Positions 34,923-42,926 of a stretch of DNA of 64,000 nt are shown here, piece by piece. The DNA comes from Pedobacter polysacchareus (GTDB lineage: Bacteria; Bacteroidota; Bacteroidia; Sphingobacteriales; Sphingobacteriaceae). Under the pieces are notes generated by a model. It was not told the DNA's origin and searched no databases. It saw only the letters and a program-made list of their open reading frames with translations. Position numbers and translations under genes: made by a program. Position 1 is the first letter of the stretch. Each line of letters opens with the position of its first letter. Location: positions 324,621 through 388,620 of the forward strand of contig NZ_JAHYSS010000004.1 of assembly GCF_019802255.1 (NCBI RefSeq). The letters are read 5' to 3'.

Positions 34923-35497
34923 TCACTGAATTGGTATTTGCCACAAATAATAAACATAAAACAGAAGAAGTCGGCAATTTATTGCGCGGCCAATATAAAG
35001 TATTGAACCTGTCGGATATCGGATGTACCGTAGACATTCCGGAAACAGGAAGCACATTTGCGGAGAATGCGACCTTAAAAAGCCAGTATGTATTGGAAAA
35101 TTACCAGTTGGATTGCTTTGCTGATGATAGTGGTTTGGAAATCGAAGCCTTAAACCAGGAACCAGGGATCTATTCTGCCAGGTATTCTGGAATTAAGGAT
35201 GATGCTGCAAATTTAAATCTTGTGCTGCAAAAGATGGAAGGGCAAACCAATCGAAAAGCCCGTTTTAGAACGGTAGTTTCCCTTTTCAAAAATCAGCAGA
35301 ACTATCTTTTCGAAGGCATTATTAACGGTCATATCGCCGAAAAACCAATGGGTACGCAAGGTTTCGGATACGATCCGATTTTTGTCCCAGACGGTGATGA
35401 CATCAGTTTTGCCCAAATGAGTATGGAGCAGAAAAATGAAATCTCACACCGTGCCATTGCCATGCGTAAGCTTATTGCTTTTTTGAAGGAGCAGTAA
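34919..35497 (+). CDS. rdgB: XTP/dITP diphosphatase (RdgB/HAM1 family)
   Basis: Hydrolyses non-canonical purine nucleoside triphosphates (dITP, XTP) to keep them out of DNA. The 192-aa length fits. Motifs are FATNNKHKTEEV at the N-terminus, FADDSGLEIEALN near residue 65, GFGYDPIF and the C-terminal SHRAIAMRKL. It overlaps the preceding gene by 4 bases (ATGA). The last 26 bases overlap the end of the convergent OstA-like gene, and its terminator lies inside that gene. Confidence 0.95.
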   Translation: MITELVFATNNKHKTEEVGNLLRGQYKVLNLSDIGCTVDIPETGSTFAENATLKSQYVLENYQLDCFADDSGLEIEALNQEPGIYSARYSGIKDDAANLNLVLQKMEGQTNRKARFRTVVSLFKNQQNYLFEGIINGHIAEKPMGTQGFGYDPIFVPDGDDISFAQMSMEQKNEISHRAIAMRKLIAFLKEQ

Positions 35498-38093
35498 CTG
35501 GTTTTGTTGTCGGGTTAAGAATAGCGGCTTTAATTGGAGCCGCTTTTTTTTTAATTACTTTTTTAAGACTATCTATTTGGGCGCTGTCTACCTTTAATGG
35601 GATAGCCTTTAATGCTTTTGTTTTTAAAGAATCTGGATTAAGGGAACCCGCTTTAGTTGCACTTGCTTTAATCGCTTCTTTTTTTATGGCCTCAGTGGAA
35701 GGAACCGGAACGCCATTGATACTTTTCGGCAGAGATTTCCCTGGAAGGATCTCCTTTTCAGAAATTGGCTTCCCATCAGGAGGGGCTACAGTGGCTTCTT
35801 TCTCATCTTTCTTTTCAGCCGGTGGTTTTGGCCCTTTAGGACCAGCTGGTTTCTTTGCGCCAGGTTTCGGTTTCGGCTTTCCATTGATGACTTCTTTCTT
35901 CGACAATGGCCTTAATTCCGGCTTCCAGATAAACCCGGTTAAGAAAACATCTGCTTTAAGCTCCTTAATCGGGGTTCTTACCCCTTCAGTATCTTTAATA
36001 GTGATGATCTCACTGATCTCTTTTTCCTTAAAAATGATCTTAATCCGGCTGCTGACCGTCTGGTTCATCTCTGTATAAATACTGTCTTTTTCCCTGTTGA
36101 AATAGATACTTTCCGCATTTCCATCTACAAACATCCTGTTCAGCTTGCCATTCACGAAAAATCCGGTGATCAGTTTCCCTTTGATTTGGTTGAACCTGGC
36201 AGAATCTAAATTTACATTCACCATAAAGGCGCTGCTGAGTACTTGTGATGTATTCAGTTGTTTATCTTTTAGTTTCAAATAAATGGTATCTCCAGTTTGC
36301 TGGGAACCTTCCGACCATAGTATTGGTTTGCCGTACCAGCGAAGGGTAGAGTCAGAACTGGTGTAGAACAAGGAGTCTGCTCTGGCCTGCATATTGGACT
36401 TGTAAACCCTCACATTGTGATAAGCCTTAATGATTCTTGTTTTTACCGTATCCGAAGGGTTAAAAGGAATTGAATCTTTGGCCATTACCGCATTCGCTGC
36501 TTTTACTGCTCCATTTTTAGCGCCTGCCACTGTTTTAGCTCCGGCAATGGCTTTATTTCCTGTATTGGTTTTTGCGCCTGAAATTGCCTTGTTTACTGCG
36601 CCTGCTTTATTTCCTGCCAGTGCTCCTGCAGTTTTTTTGGCCTCAGCGGCTGCCTTTTTCAGTGGATCTGTATTACCTTTCTCCAGCGCCGTTTTTGCGG
36701 AGTCTGTCAGCGATTCCGGCTGGATCACTTCCGCGGCCTTCAATACCACCAATATGGTGCTGTCTGCAACTATCTTTTTTGCGCCTTTTTTACTCAAGGG
36801 GGCTTCTTTCTTTTTTATAGGAATAGGATTACTTTTCAAGGTAATGGAATCCTTTTTCAAATGATCAGCGTCGTTTTTCAGTAGAATCGAGTCCTTTTTT
36901 AAGGGAGGGTTTCCTTTAGAGAGCGAACCGGCTGTACTGGGCAGCTTTGTTTTGCTGGAATCCGCAGCGCCCAGAGGGATTGCTGCAACCGGTTGTTTAT
37001 CTTTTTTCTTATCTTTTCTTGGATCAGTCTCCGCAACTACAGCCGGTTTTTTGGTACCAACCTTCTCTTCCGGTGCTTCCTCTGCTTCTCCCATCTCATT
37101 GTCTTTCTTCAACACAGGGGAGGAGATTAATTTTAAGGTTTTAAGGAGTACCATCTGCGTTTCGAGCGTATCGGCACCCATCCATAAAGTATCCGGGACA
37201 AGTTTCTTACCCACCATAATAGAATCGGAAGTTCCCAGGCCTACATAAGGGTTTTTCGTCACCACCGTACGCTGGTCAATTTTGTAGTAATAGCCCAATT
37301 GACCGTACATCACGGTTTTATCCACCGTATCTCTAAACACAATGTTGCGGACGGCCTTACCGTATCCGGCAATCCCGTCATAATATAAACTGTCTCCTTT
37401 TAGCGATTTGGAACCTGTGGTATACAAGTTTTTTTTGCCGAAGTAAGCATATTGGGTTTTCGTATTGTAGGCACCGTTTTCTGTGTAAAGGTTGTCGTCT
37501 TTACCCATGATATTAGTTGGGCCATAGAAATAAGTCCAATTCGTTAAAGTGTTATACCTTAGCGTATCCGATTTAATGGTGGTTTCCGGGGTAACTACAA
37601 CCACATTGTAGCGGAAGTAGGCGTCCCGGCTATTAGAAAAATAATAGCCGTTTTTGCTGGTCAGCGTTACGTCTTTATTGACAATCTTTCCACCAGTTAC
37701 ATAAGTTCCAACTTTACTGCCCAGGTTATAATCCAGGATATTAGTAGTTAAAATCGACTCTTTGTCGATCATTTTCACATTACTGGTCAAGTGTGCATTT
37801 TTTGTATTCCCATCATAGGTTAACCGATCCGAGTAAATATTGATCGTATCTGCCTGGTTGATGTGTACATTGCCAAAGGCATCAAACATATTTTTAGCTT
37901 CATAAAATATAGCACTATCGCAAGCCAAAGTCGCATTGTCCTGTTGAAATACCGGATTTCTCAGATAAGTCGTATTGCTATTCTTTTCTACCCTTGCACG
38001 CTGAGAGCTTTTAAGAATGATTTTGGTCTTCTGCTGAGCAAGTAGAGAAAACGATAGTAGAAATAAAATGAAAAAAATATATAGTTTCTGCAC
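35472..38093 (-). CDS. OstA-like (LptA/LptD-related) periplasmic protein with low-complexity insert and tail
   Basis: An 873-aa exported protein beginning at a GTG (38093), 4 bases after a TAACTTTG -7 box. Signal peptide ends at SLLAQ. Residues about 25-300 are OstA/LptA-like beta-jellyroll repeats (FGNVHINQADTINIYSDRLTYDG, NVKMIDKES), which in LPS transport bind lipid A. A Lys/Ala/Gly-rich disordered block follows at about 335-545 (repeats such as AGAKTVAGAKNG), then a second OstA-like part (about 550-700) and a Pro/Lys-rich tail of about 170 residues. A role in LPS export is inferred from the fold. The last bases overlap rdgB. Confidence 0.82.
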   Translation of the reverse strand: MQKLYIFFILFLLSFSLLAQQKTKIILKSSQRARVEKNSNTTYLRNPVFQQDNATLACDSAIFYEAKNMFDAFGNVHINQADTINIYSDRLTYDGNTKNAHLTSNVKMIDKESILTTNILDYNLGSKVGTYVTGGKIVNKDVTLTSKNGYYFSNSRDAYFRYNVVVVTPETTIKSDTLRYNTLTNWTYFYGPTNIMGKDDNLYTENGAYNTKTQYAYFGKKNLYTTGSKSLKGDSLYYDGIAGYGKAVRNIVFRDTVDKTVMYGQLGYYYKIDQRTVVTKNPYVGLGTSDSIMVGKKLVPDTLWMGADTLETQMVLLKTLKLISSPVLKKDNEMGEAEEAPEEKVGTKKPAVVAETDPRKDKKKDKQPVAAIPLGAADSSKTKLPSTAGSLSKGNPPLKKDSILLKNDADHLKKDSITLKSNPIPIKKKEAPLSKKGAKKIVADSTILVVLKAAEVIQPESLTDSAKTALEKGNTDPLKKAAAEAKKTAGALAGNKAGAVNKAISGAKTNTGNKAIAGAKTVAGAKNGAVKAANAVMAKDSIPFNPSDTVKTRIIKAYHNVRVYKSNMQARADSLFYTSSDSTLRWYGKPILWSEGSQQTGDTIYLKLKDKQLNTSQVLSSAFMVNVNLDSARFNQIKGKLITGFFVNGKLNRMFVDGNAESIYFNREKDSIYTEMNQTVSSRIKIIFKEKEISEIITIKDTEGVRTPIKELKADVFLTGFIWKPELRPLSKKEVINGKPKPKPGAKKPAGPKGPKPPAEKKDEKEATVAPPDGKPISEKEILPGKSLPKSINGVPVPSTEAIKKEAIKASATKAGSLNPDSLKTKALKAIPLKVDSAQIDSLKKVIKKKAAPIKAAILNPTTKPVTAPSKKQ
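35523..35552 (+). terminator. rdgB terminator lying inside the OstA-like coding region
   Basis: Stem AGCGGCT (35523-35529) with AGCCGCT (35538-35544), followed by eight more T residues. It starts 25 bases after the rdgB stop, within the 3' coding end of the convergent gene. Confidence 0.75.
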
Positions 38094-38097
38094 GTTA

Positions 38098-38105
38098 CAA
38101 AGTTA
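38098..38105 (-). promoter_or_regulatory. -7 element of the OstA-like gene, leaderless GTG start
   Basis: TAACTTTG on the minus strand, then TAAC and the GTG at 38093. The predicted transcription start coincides with the start codon. Confidence 0.5.
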
Positions 38106-38276
38106 GTTTTTTGCTTACCATTTTCATCAGAATAAATGGAGTTCAATTGCGCTATTTTTTTGTCTCCTAAATAGATCTGGAAATAGCCTTAGGGATCTTC
38201 TGATTGTCGCTACCCTCTAAACGTATAAATTACAATTATTGCTATACCGATCAAATTAAAATCCATTAGTAAATGC

Positions 38277-38284
38277 TATTTTTG
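38277..38284 (+). promoter_or_regulatory. -7 element of tilS, leaderless start
   Basis: TATTTTTG, then AAAG and the ATG at 38289. Confidence 0.5.
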
Positions 38285-38288
38285 AAAG

Positions 38289-39665
38289 ATGTTACCTCTT
38301 CATCAATTTAAAGCATATATCCAGCAAAACGCCTTTTTCTCTAACGATGACCAGATTCTTCTGGCAGTGAGTGGGGGGAGGGATTCCGTTTTAATGGCCC
38401 ACCTGTTTAAACTGGCAGGCTATAATTTTGGAATCGCACACTGCAACTTTAACTTAAGGGGCGAAGAATCTGTTCGTGATGAACATTTTGTGAAAATGCT
38501 GGGCACAACTTTAGGTGTACCCGTTTATGTAAAACATTTTCAGACGAAAGCATATGCCAATACGCATAAGATTTCCATTCAAATGGCGGCCAGAGACCTG
38601 CGTTACCATTGGTTTGAGGAATTGAGCAATCAGGAAGGTTACCAGCGTATTGCGCTGGCACAGCACCAGGACGATGCTATAGAAACCGTCTTGTTGAATT
38701 TAACTCGGGGTACAGGCATTGCCGGATTACATGGCATCTTGCCGAAAAGAGGAAAACTGATCAGGCCGCTGCTATTTTTAACACGTACCGCAATTAATGA
38801 TTTAATCGATGCTGAAAACATTGATTATGTCGAAGACAGCTCCAACCTGAGCGCCAATTATGCGAGAAACAAAATCCGTTTAAAGGTCATTCCGCAGTTA
38901 AAGGAAATCAATGCAAGTCTGGAACTTACTTTTCAGCACAATATTCAGCGTTTCGCTGATACGGAACAGGTCTTACAGCAAGTGGTCACGGAATTGCGCA
39001 ATGTGATGTTTAGAACTGAACACGACGGTATTTATCTATCCATTGAAAAAGTAAAAAGCCTGAATCCACAGAAACTGCTGATGTTTGAACTCTTGAAACC
39101 TTACCATTTTTCGGAAGCGGTGATTGCCGATCTGATCCAGGCATTGGACAAACAAAGCGGGATCTCTTTTTTCAGCAGCAGTCACCAGCTCACTTTAAAT
39201 AGAGATGAACTCATCATCAGTCCAATACTATCAGTAGAAATCGGACAGCATTTACTCTGGCACCCAACAGCAGATAAACTAGAAACGCCAAATGGGACTT
39301 TCAGCAGCATTCGACTGAGCAAAGCAGCATTTGATGAAAATTACCAGATCGAAAGAGATCCTTGCAAAGCCTACCTCGATACCGATCAATTGATTTATCC
39401 CTTGATTGTGAGAAACAGGCAGCCAGGTGATAAATTCAAACCTTTCGGAATGAAACACTATAAAAAGCTCAGCGACTTTTTTATCGATGAAAAAGTTCCG
39501 CTTACCAGAAAAGATACGGTACCGATTTTGCTGAATGGAAATGGTGAGGTGATCTGGGTAGCTGGAATGCGCCAGGACAACCGCTATAAGCTGGACCCTG
39601 CCACAAAAAATATTACTATTTTAACCTTCTCAGCGCCATATATTACAAATTCTAAACAATCTTAA
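38289..39665 (+). CDS. tilS: tRNA(Ile)-lysidine synthetase
   Basis: TilS converts C34 of the tRNA-Ile CAU anticodon to lysidine, which changes its decoding from AUG to AUA. The 458-aa protein has the PP-loop SGGRDS at residues 28-33, the downstream HCNFNLRGEES and AQHQDDAIETVLLNLTRGTGIAGL segments typical of the N-terminal domain, and a C-terminal substrate-binding domain (NRQPGDKFKPFGM...KKLSDFFIDEKVP). A central helical domain at about 210-300 connects the two. It is essential in most bacteria. A -7 box 4 bases ahead of the ATG supports this start. Confidence 0.95.
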   Translation: MLPLHQFKAYIQQNAFFSNDDQILLAVSGGRDSVLMAHLFKLAGYNFGIAHCNFNLRGEESVRDEHFVKMLGTTLGVPVYVKHFQTKAYANTHKISIQMAARDLRYHWFEELSNQEGYQRIALAQHQDDAIETVLLNLTRGTGIAGLHGILPKRGKLIRPLLFLTRTAINDLIDAENIDYVEDSSNLSANYARNKIRLKVIPQLKEINASLELTFQHNIQRFADTEQVLQQVVTELRNVMFRTEHDGIYLSIEKVKSLNPQKLLMFELLKPYHFSEAVIADLIQALDKQSGISFFSSSHQLTLNRDELIISPILSVEIGQHLLWHPTADKLETPNGTFSSIRLSKAAFDENYQIERDPCKAYLDTDQLIYPLIVRNRQPGDKFKPFGMKHYKKLSDFFIDEKVPLTRKDTVPILLNGNGEVIWVAGMRQDNRYKLDPATKNITILTFSAPYITNSKQS

Positions 39666-39722
39666 CCCGGTTGCTTTACTATGCAAAGGAAAAAAAAAGT
39701 AACTTTATTGAAAATTATATAG

Positions 39723-40205
39723 ATGGGGAACCGATACGCATTTTTGGAGAAACAATATATAGGCCGCGATTATATCCGAATCTGTATTCGTTTGGTCATG
39801 GCTGCATTTTGTTTTGCGGCTTATGTTTACGAACGTGACCGCGACAATACCCAGGACTTATTCCTGGTAGTCGGTTTCGGGATCATTGGTGTTTCCATTA
39901 TTTTGATGTTCATGATTCAATATAAAACCATTATTGAAGACAAGAAGATCCTGATCGACGGATTATGGTCTGCTAGAAAGGTAGAAATCGACCTCAATAC
40001 CATTAAAAGCGTCAGAAAAGATACTTATAGCAATTACCTGTTCAACAATCCTGTGTATAACCTGCACCGTAAAGGAAGTGTACGCTTCTATTCCTCTGGA
40101 AAAGATGCTGTTGTGCTGACCGATCATGATGGTTTTGAATACTTCATTGGTACCCAACGCCCCAATGAGATGTATTTGGTCATAAAAGACCAGATGAAAT
40201 CTTAA
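39723..40205 (+). CDS. Two-helix membrane protein with PH-like domain, unknown function
   Basis: A 160-aa protein with two transmembrane helices (about 22-36 and 45-66) and a cytosolic C-terminal domain. The sequence IIEDKKILIDGLWSARKVEIDLNTIKSVRK followed by VRFYSSGKDAVVLTDHDGFEYFIGTQRPNEM resembles bacterial PH-like (bPH) domains, here about residues 70-150. No close family comes to mind. It lies 57 bases after tilS and nearly 200 bases before bshA. Confidence 0.7.
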   Translation: MGNRYAFLEKQYIGRDYIRICIRLVMAAFCFAAYVYERDRDNTQDLFLVVGFGIIGVSIILMFMIQYKTIIEDKKILIDGLWSARKVEIDLNTIKSVRKDTYSNYLFNNPVYNLHRKGSVRFYSSGKDAVVLTDHDGFEYFIGTQRPNEMYLVIKDQMKS

Positions 40206-40401
40206 ATAATTGCATTTGTTTAACACAAAGCTCAGTTTAAGTATTGTTCTTTGCATCTGTAAAAACAAAAGAAATCAAACCGTTTTTCTGGATTGGTGTT
40301 GTCTTTACAGCACGTTAAGCAAGCGCTTGTGTCAGAGTAACATCACACAGCCTGATTCGTGTATTTGAGATAAGAATATCACAAAAAACAAATTCGCTAG
40401 A

Positions 40402-41574
40402 ATGAAAATAGGTATTGTTTGTTACCCAACTTTTGGAGGTAGTGGTGTAGTCGCTACTGAATTAGGTAAAGCGCTCGCTGATGAAGGACATCAGGTACAT
40501 TTTATTACTTATAGTCAGCCTGCACGCCTCGACTTTTTCTCTGCCAACTTATTCTATCATGAAGTATCTGTAAGGGACTATCCTTTATTTGACTACGCAC
40601 CTTATGAATCTGCCCTGGCGAGTAAACTCGTAGATGTAGTTCGTTTTGAGCAGCTGGATATCCTCCATGTTCATTATGCCATTCCACATGCCTCAGCAGC
40701 ATTTATGGCCAAGCAAATCCTGGAAACTTATGGAATCAATATTCCTTTTGTCACCACTTTACACGGAACAGACATCACCCTGGTAGGGAAAGATCCTACC
40801 TATAAACCTGTGGTTACCTTCTCTATTAATAAGTCTGATGGCGTAACCACGGTATCCCAAAATCTGAAAGAAGATACAGAAGCACATTTTGAGATCACCA
40901 ACGAGATCAAAGTGATTCCTAACTTTATCGATTTCAACCGCTTTAGCTTAAAGCCAAAAGATCACTTTAAAAAAGCAATCGCACCTAATAACGAGCGCAT
41001 CTTAATCCATACGTCTAACTTTAGAAAAGTGAAACGTACCCAGGATGTAATCCTGACATTTGAAAAGATTCAGAAAACAATCCCTTCTAAATTACTGATG
41101 GTAGGGGATGGTCCTGAACGTGTGTATTGTGAGCAGTTGTGCAGAGACCTGGGCATTTGCGAACATGTACGCTTTTTAGGGAAACAAGATGCGATAGAAG
41201 AAATTCTTTCCGTGTCGGATTTATTCCTGATGCCTTCGGAATCTGAAAGTTTTGGTTTGGCTGCATTAGAAGCAATGGCTTGTAAAGTACCTGCGATTAC
41301 TTCTAACGCCGGTGGATTGCCAGAATTAAATGTTGACGGCTTCTGCGGTTTTATGAGTAATGTAGGAGATGTAAATGATATGGCTGCTAAAGGAATTCTG
41401 ATTCTGGAAAATGATGAGGTGTTACAGCAGTTTAAAGAGAACGCCTTTATCAGAGCGCAAGACTTTGACCTGAAGAAAATTCTGCCAGTTTATGTAGACT
41501 ATTACACGCAGATCATTGAAGAAGCAAAAATCAATAATCCTGTGAAGGGTGGTTTGAAAGCAGCAACCAAATAA
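40402..41574 (+). CDS. bshA: N-acetyl-alpha-D-glucosaminyl L-malate synthase
   Basis: BshA is a GT4 glycosyltransferase that joins GlcNAc from UDP-GlcNAc to L-malate, the first step of bacillithiol synthesis. The 390-aa protein starts with the family-typical KIGIVCYPTFGGSGVVATELG, has HVHYAIPHASAAFMA and TTLHGTDITLVG in the acceptor domain, and the GT4 EX7E motif region ESESFGLAALEAMACKVPAI near residue 280. A ytxJ-like gene, linked to the same thiol, lies 12 kb away. Ends at a strong bidirectional hairpin. Confidence 0.93.
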   Translation: MKIGIVCYPTFGGSGVVATELGKALADEGHQVHFITYSQPARLDFFSANLFYHEVSVRDYPLFDYAPYESALASKLVDVVRFEQLDILHVHYAIPHASAAFMAKQILETYGINIPFVTTLHGTDITLVGKDPTYKPVVTFSINKSDGVTTVSQNLKEDTEAHFEITNEIKVIPNFIDFNRFSLKPKDHFKKAIAPNNERILIHTSNFRKVKRTQDVILTFEKIQKTIPSKLLMVGDGPERVYCEQLCRDLGICEHVRFLGKQDAIEEILSVSDLFLMPSESESFGLAALEAMACKVPAITSNAGGLPELNVDGFCGFMSNVGDVNDMAAKGILILENDEVLQQFKENAFIRAQDFDLKKILPVYVDYYTQIIEEAKINNPVKGGLKAATK

Positions 41575-41617
41575 GTTGAGTTGTTTTAGGAAAACACCTT
41601 CAAGAACAGTACACCAT

Positions 41618-41658
41618 AAAAAGAAAGGCCTTTGGATCATCCAAAGGCCTTTCTTTTT
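41618..41658. terminator. Bidirectional terminator between bshA and the lactonase-like gene
   Basis: Near-perfect palindrome centred at 41638, with AAAGGCCTTTGGAT on one side and ATCCAAAGGCCTTT on the other, and A/T runs at both ends, between convergent genes. Confidence 0.85.
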
Positions 41659-41711
41659 ATATTTTAATACCCAATTATATTCCACTCAGGTACTATAAAA
41701 TCATTCCCTAA

Positions 41712-42824
41712 TTATTTTACAGGAGCAAATACCAGGCAAACCGGTGCACCTACGGAAATTCTTTTTCCGGTGTCGGTCAGCGCGCCTGTTTCCAGGTTAC
41801 GTTCAAAAATCACCACATCATTCGTATACTGGTGTGCAACCAGCAAATATTTTCCTGTTGGATCGATCGCAAAATTCCTCGGACCTTTTCCTAAAGTAGG
41901 TACATATCCTCTAACGCTTAGCAACCCACCTTTCTCAATAGCAAAAATGGTGATCTTATTTTCTGAACCTCTGTTGCTCGCGTACAAAAACTTGCCATCT
42001 GGCGATAAGTGAATATCAGCTGCACCATTTTCTCCTTTGAAACCATCTTCGGTAATTTTAGTTTTCTGAATTTCGGTCAGGTTCCCATCGCTATAACTGA
42101 ATACAGTGATCCCTCCATCAATTTCATGGATCAGGTAAGCGTACTTGCTGTCTTTACTGAACACCAGGTGTCTTGGGCCAGCTCCAGGAGTGATGGCAAC
42201 GCTGTCTTTAACCGTCAATACTTTATTACCGCCATCAGGATTGTAGGTGTATAAATAAACCTTATCTGTCCCTAAATCGTCTACGACAAGATATTTATGG
42301 TCTGGTGTAAATTGTGCCATGTGCACATGAGCACTTCCCTGACGGGCTTTATCTATGCTTTTTCCTGTATGTTTAACCAATTGTTTGATGGCGGATAGAG
42401 CACCACTTTTTTCAATGCCAAATACGGAGATACTGCCACCTGAATAATTTGCGGTAATCACATTCTTTTTATCTGCGATCACATAACAAGGATCTGCACC
42501 ATTGGTGGCTTGTTTATTTAAGAAGGTCAGCTTGCCGGATGCCGCATCAAAGCCAAAAGCACTGACAGCACTGGTTTCTGAAGTTTCATTTACTGCATAA
42601 ATTGCTTTATTACCATCACCTAAAGCCAGGTAACTTGGGTTCTCCACGTTTTTGGTCACAGTTTTTGCTTTAACAGCAGCGGTGTTAGTGTCGAAATCGT
42701 ACACATAAATCCCTTCACTTTTCCCTGTATTCGTATAGGTACCTACAATTAAATTATAATCTTTTTTCTGTGCGCAGCTTTGTAGTGCCAGCATAATAAC
42801 CGGGAAAAATAAGAGTTTCTTCAT
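41712..42824 (-). CDS. Lactonase-family beta-propeller protein (6-phosphogluconolactonase-like)
   Basis: A 370-aa exported seven-bladed propeller of the PF10282 lactonase group. Signal MKKLLFFPVIMLALQSCAQ contains a lipobox-like LQSC, so it may be a lipoprotein. Typical repeat phrases are VGTYTNTGKSEGIYVYDFD, ADKKNVITANYSGGSISVF, GPRHLVFSKDSKYAYLIHE and DIHLSPDGKFLYASNRG, then GPRNFAIDPTGKYLLVAHQ. The E. coli homologue hydrolyses 6-phosphogluconolactone in the cytoplasm; an exported protein is unlikely to do that in vivo, so its substrate is open. Confidence 0.85.
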   Translation of the reverse strand: MKKLLFFPVIMLALQSCAQKKDYNLIVGTYTNTGKSEGIYVYDFDTNTAAVKAKTVTKNVENPSYLALGDGNKAIYAVNETSETSAVSAFGFDAASGKLTFLNKQATNGADPCYVIADKKNVITANYSGGSISVFGIEKSGALSAIKQLVKHTGKSIDKARQGSAHVHMAQFTPDHKYLVVDDLGTDKVYLYTYNPDGGNKVLTVKDSVAITPGAGPRHLVFSKDSKYAYLIHEIDGGITVFSYSDGNLTEIQKTKITEDGFKGENGAADIHLSPDGKFLYASNRGSENKITIFAIEKGGLLSVRGYVPTLGKGPRNFAIDPTGKYLLVAHQYTNDVVIFERNLETGALTDTGKRISVGAPVCLVFAPVK

Positions 42825-42859
42825 GAGGGCTAATTTATTTAAAATTATCTTAAAAAAAC

Positions 42860-42893
42860 AAAAGCCTGTTCCTTACAGAAGTAAAGAACAGGC
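42860..42893 (-). terminator. Terminator of the pseudouridine synthase gene
   Basis: AGCCTGTTC and GAACAGGCT arms with a T-rich tract on the minus-strand side, 34 bases past the stop. Confidence 0.75.
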
Positions 42894-42926
42894 TAATGGT
42901 ATTTTATTGGATCTTTTTACAAGAAA

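Noticed and set aside
36430..36864. Plus-strand ORFs (144 and 82 aa) inside the OstA-like gene
   Set aside because: Open because the opposite strand is Lys/Ala-rich low complexity; Phe/Ala/Leu-rich translation typical of such shadows.
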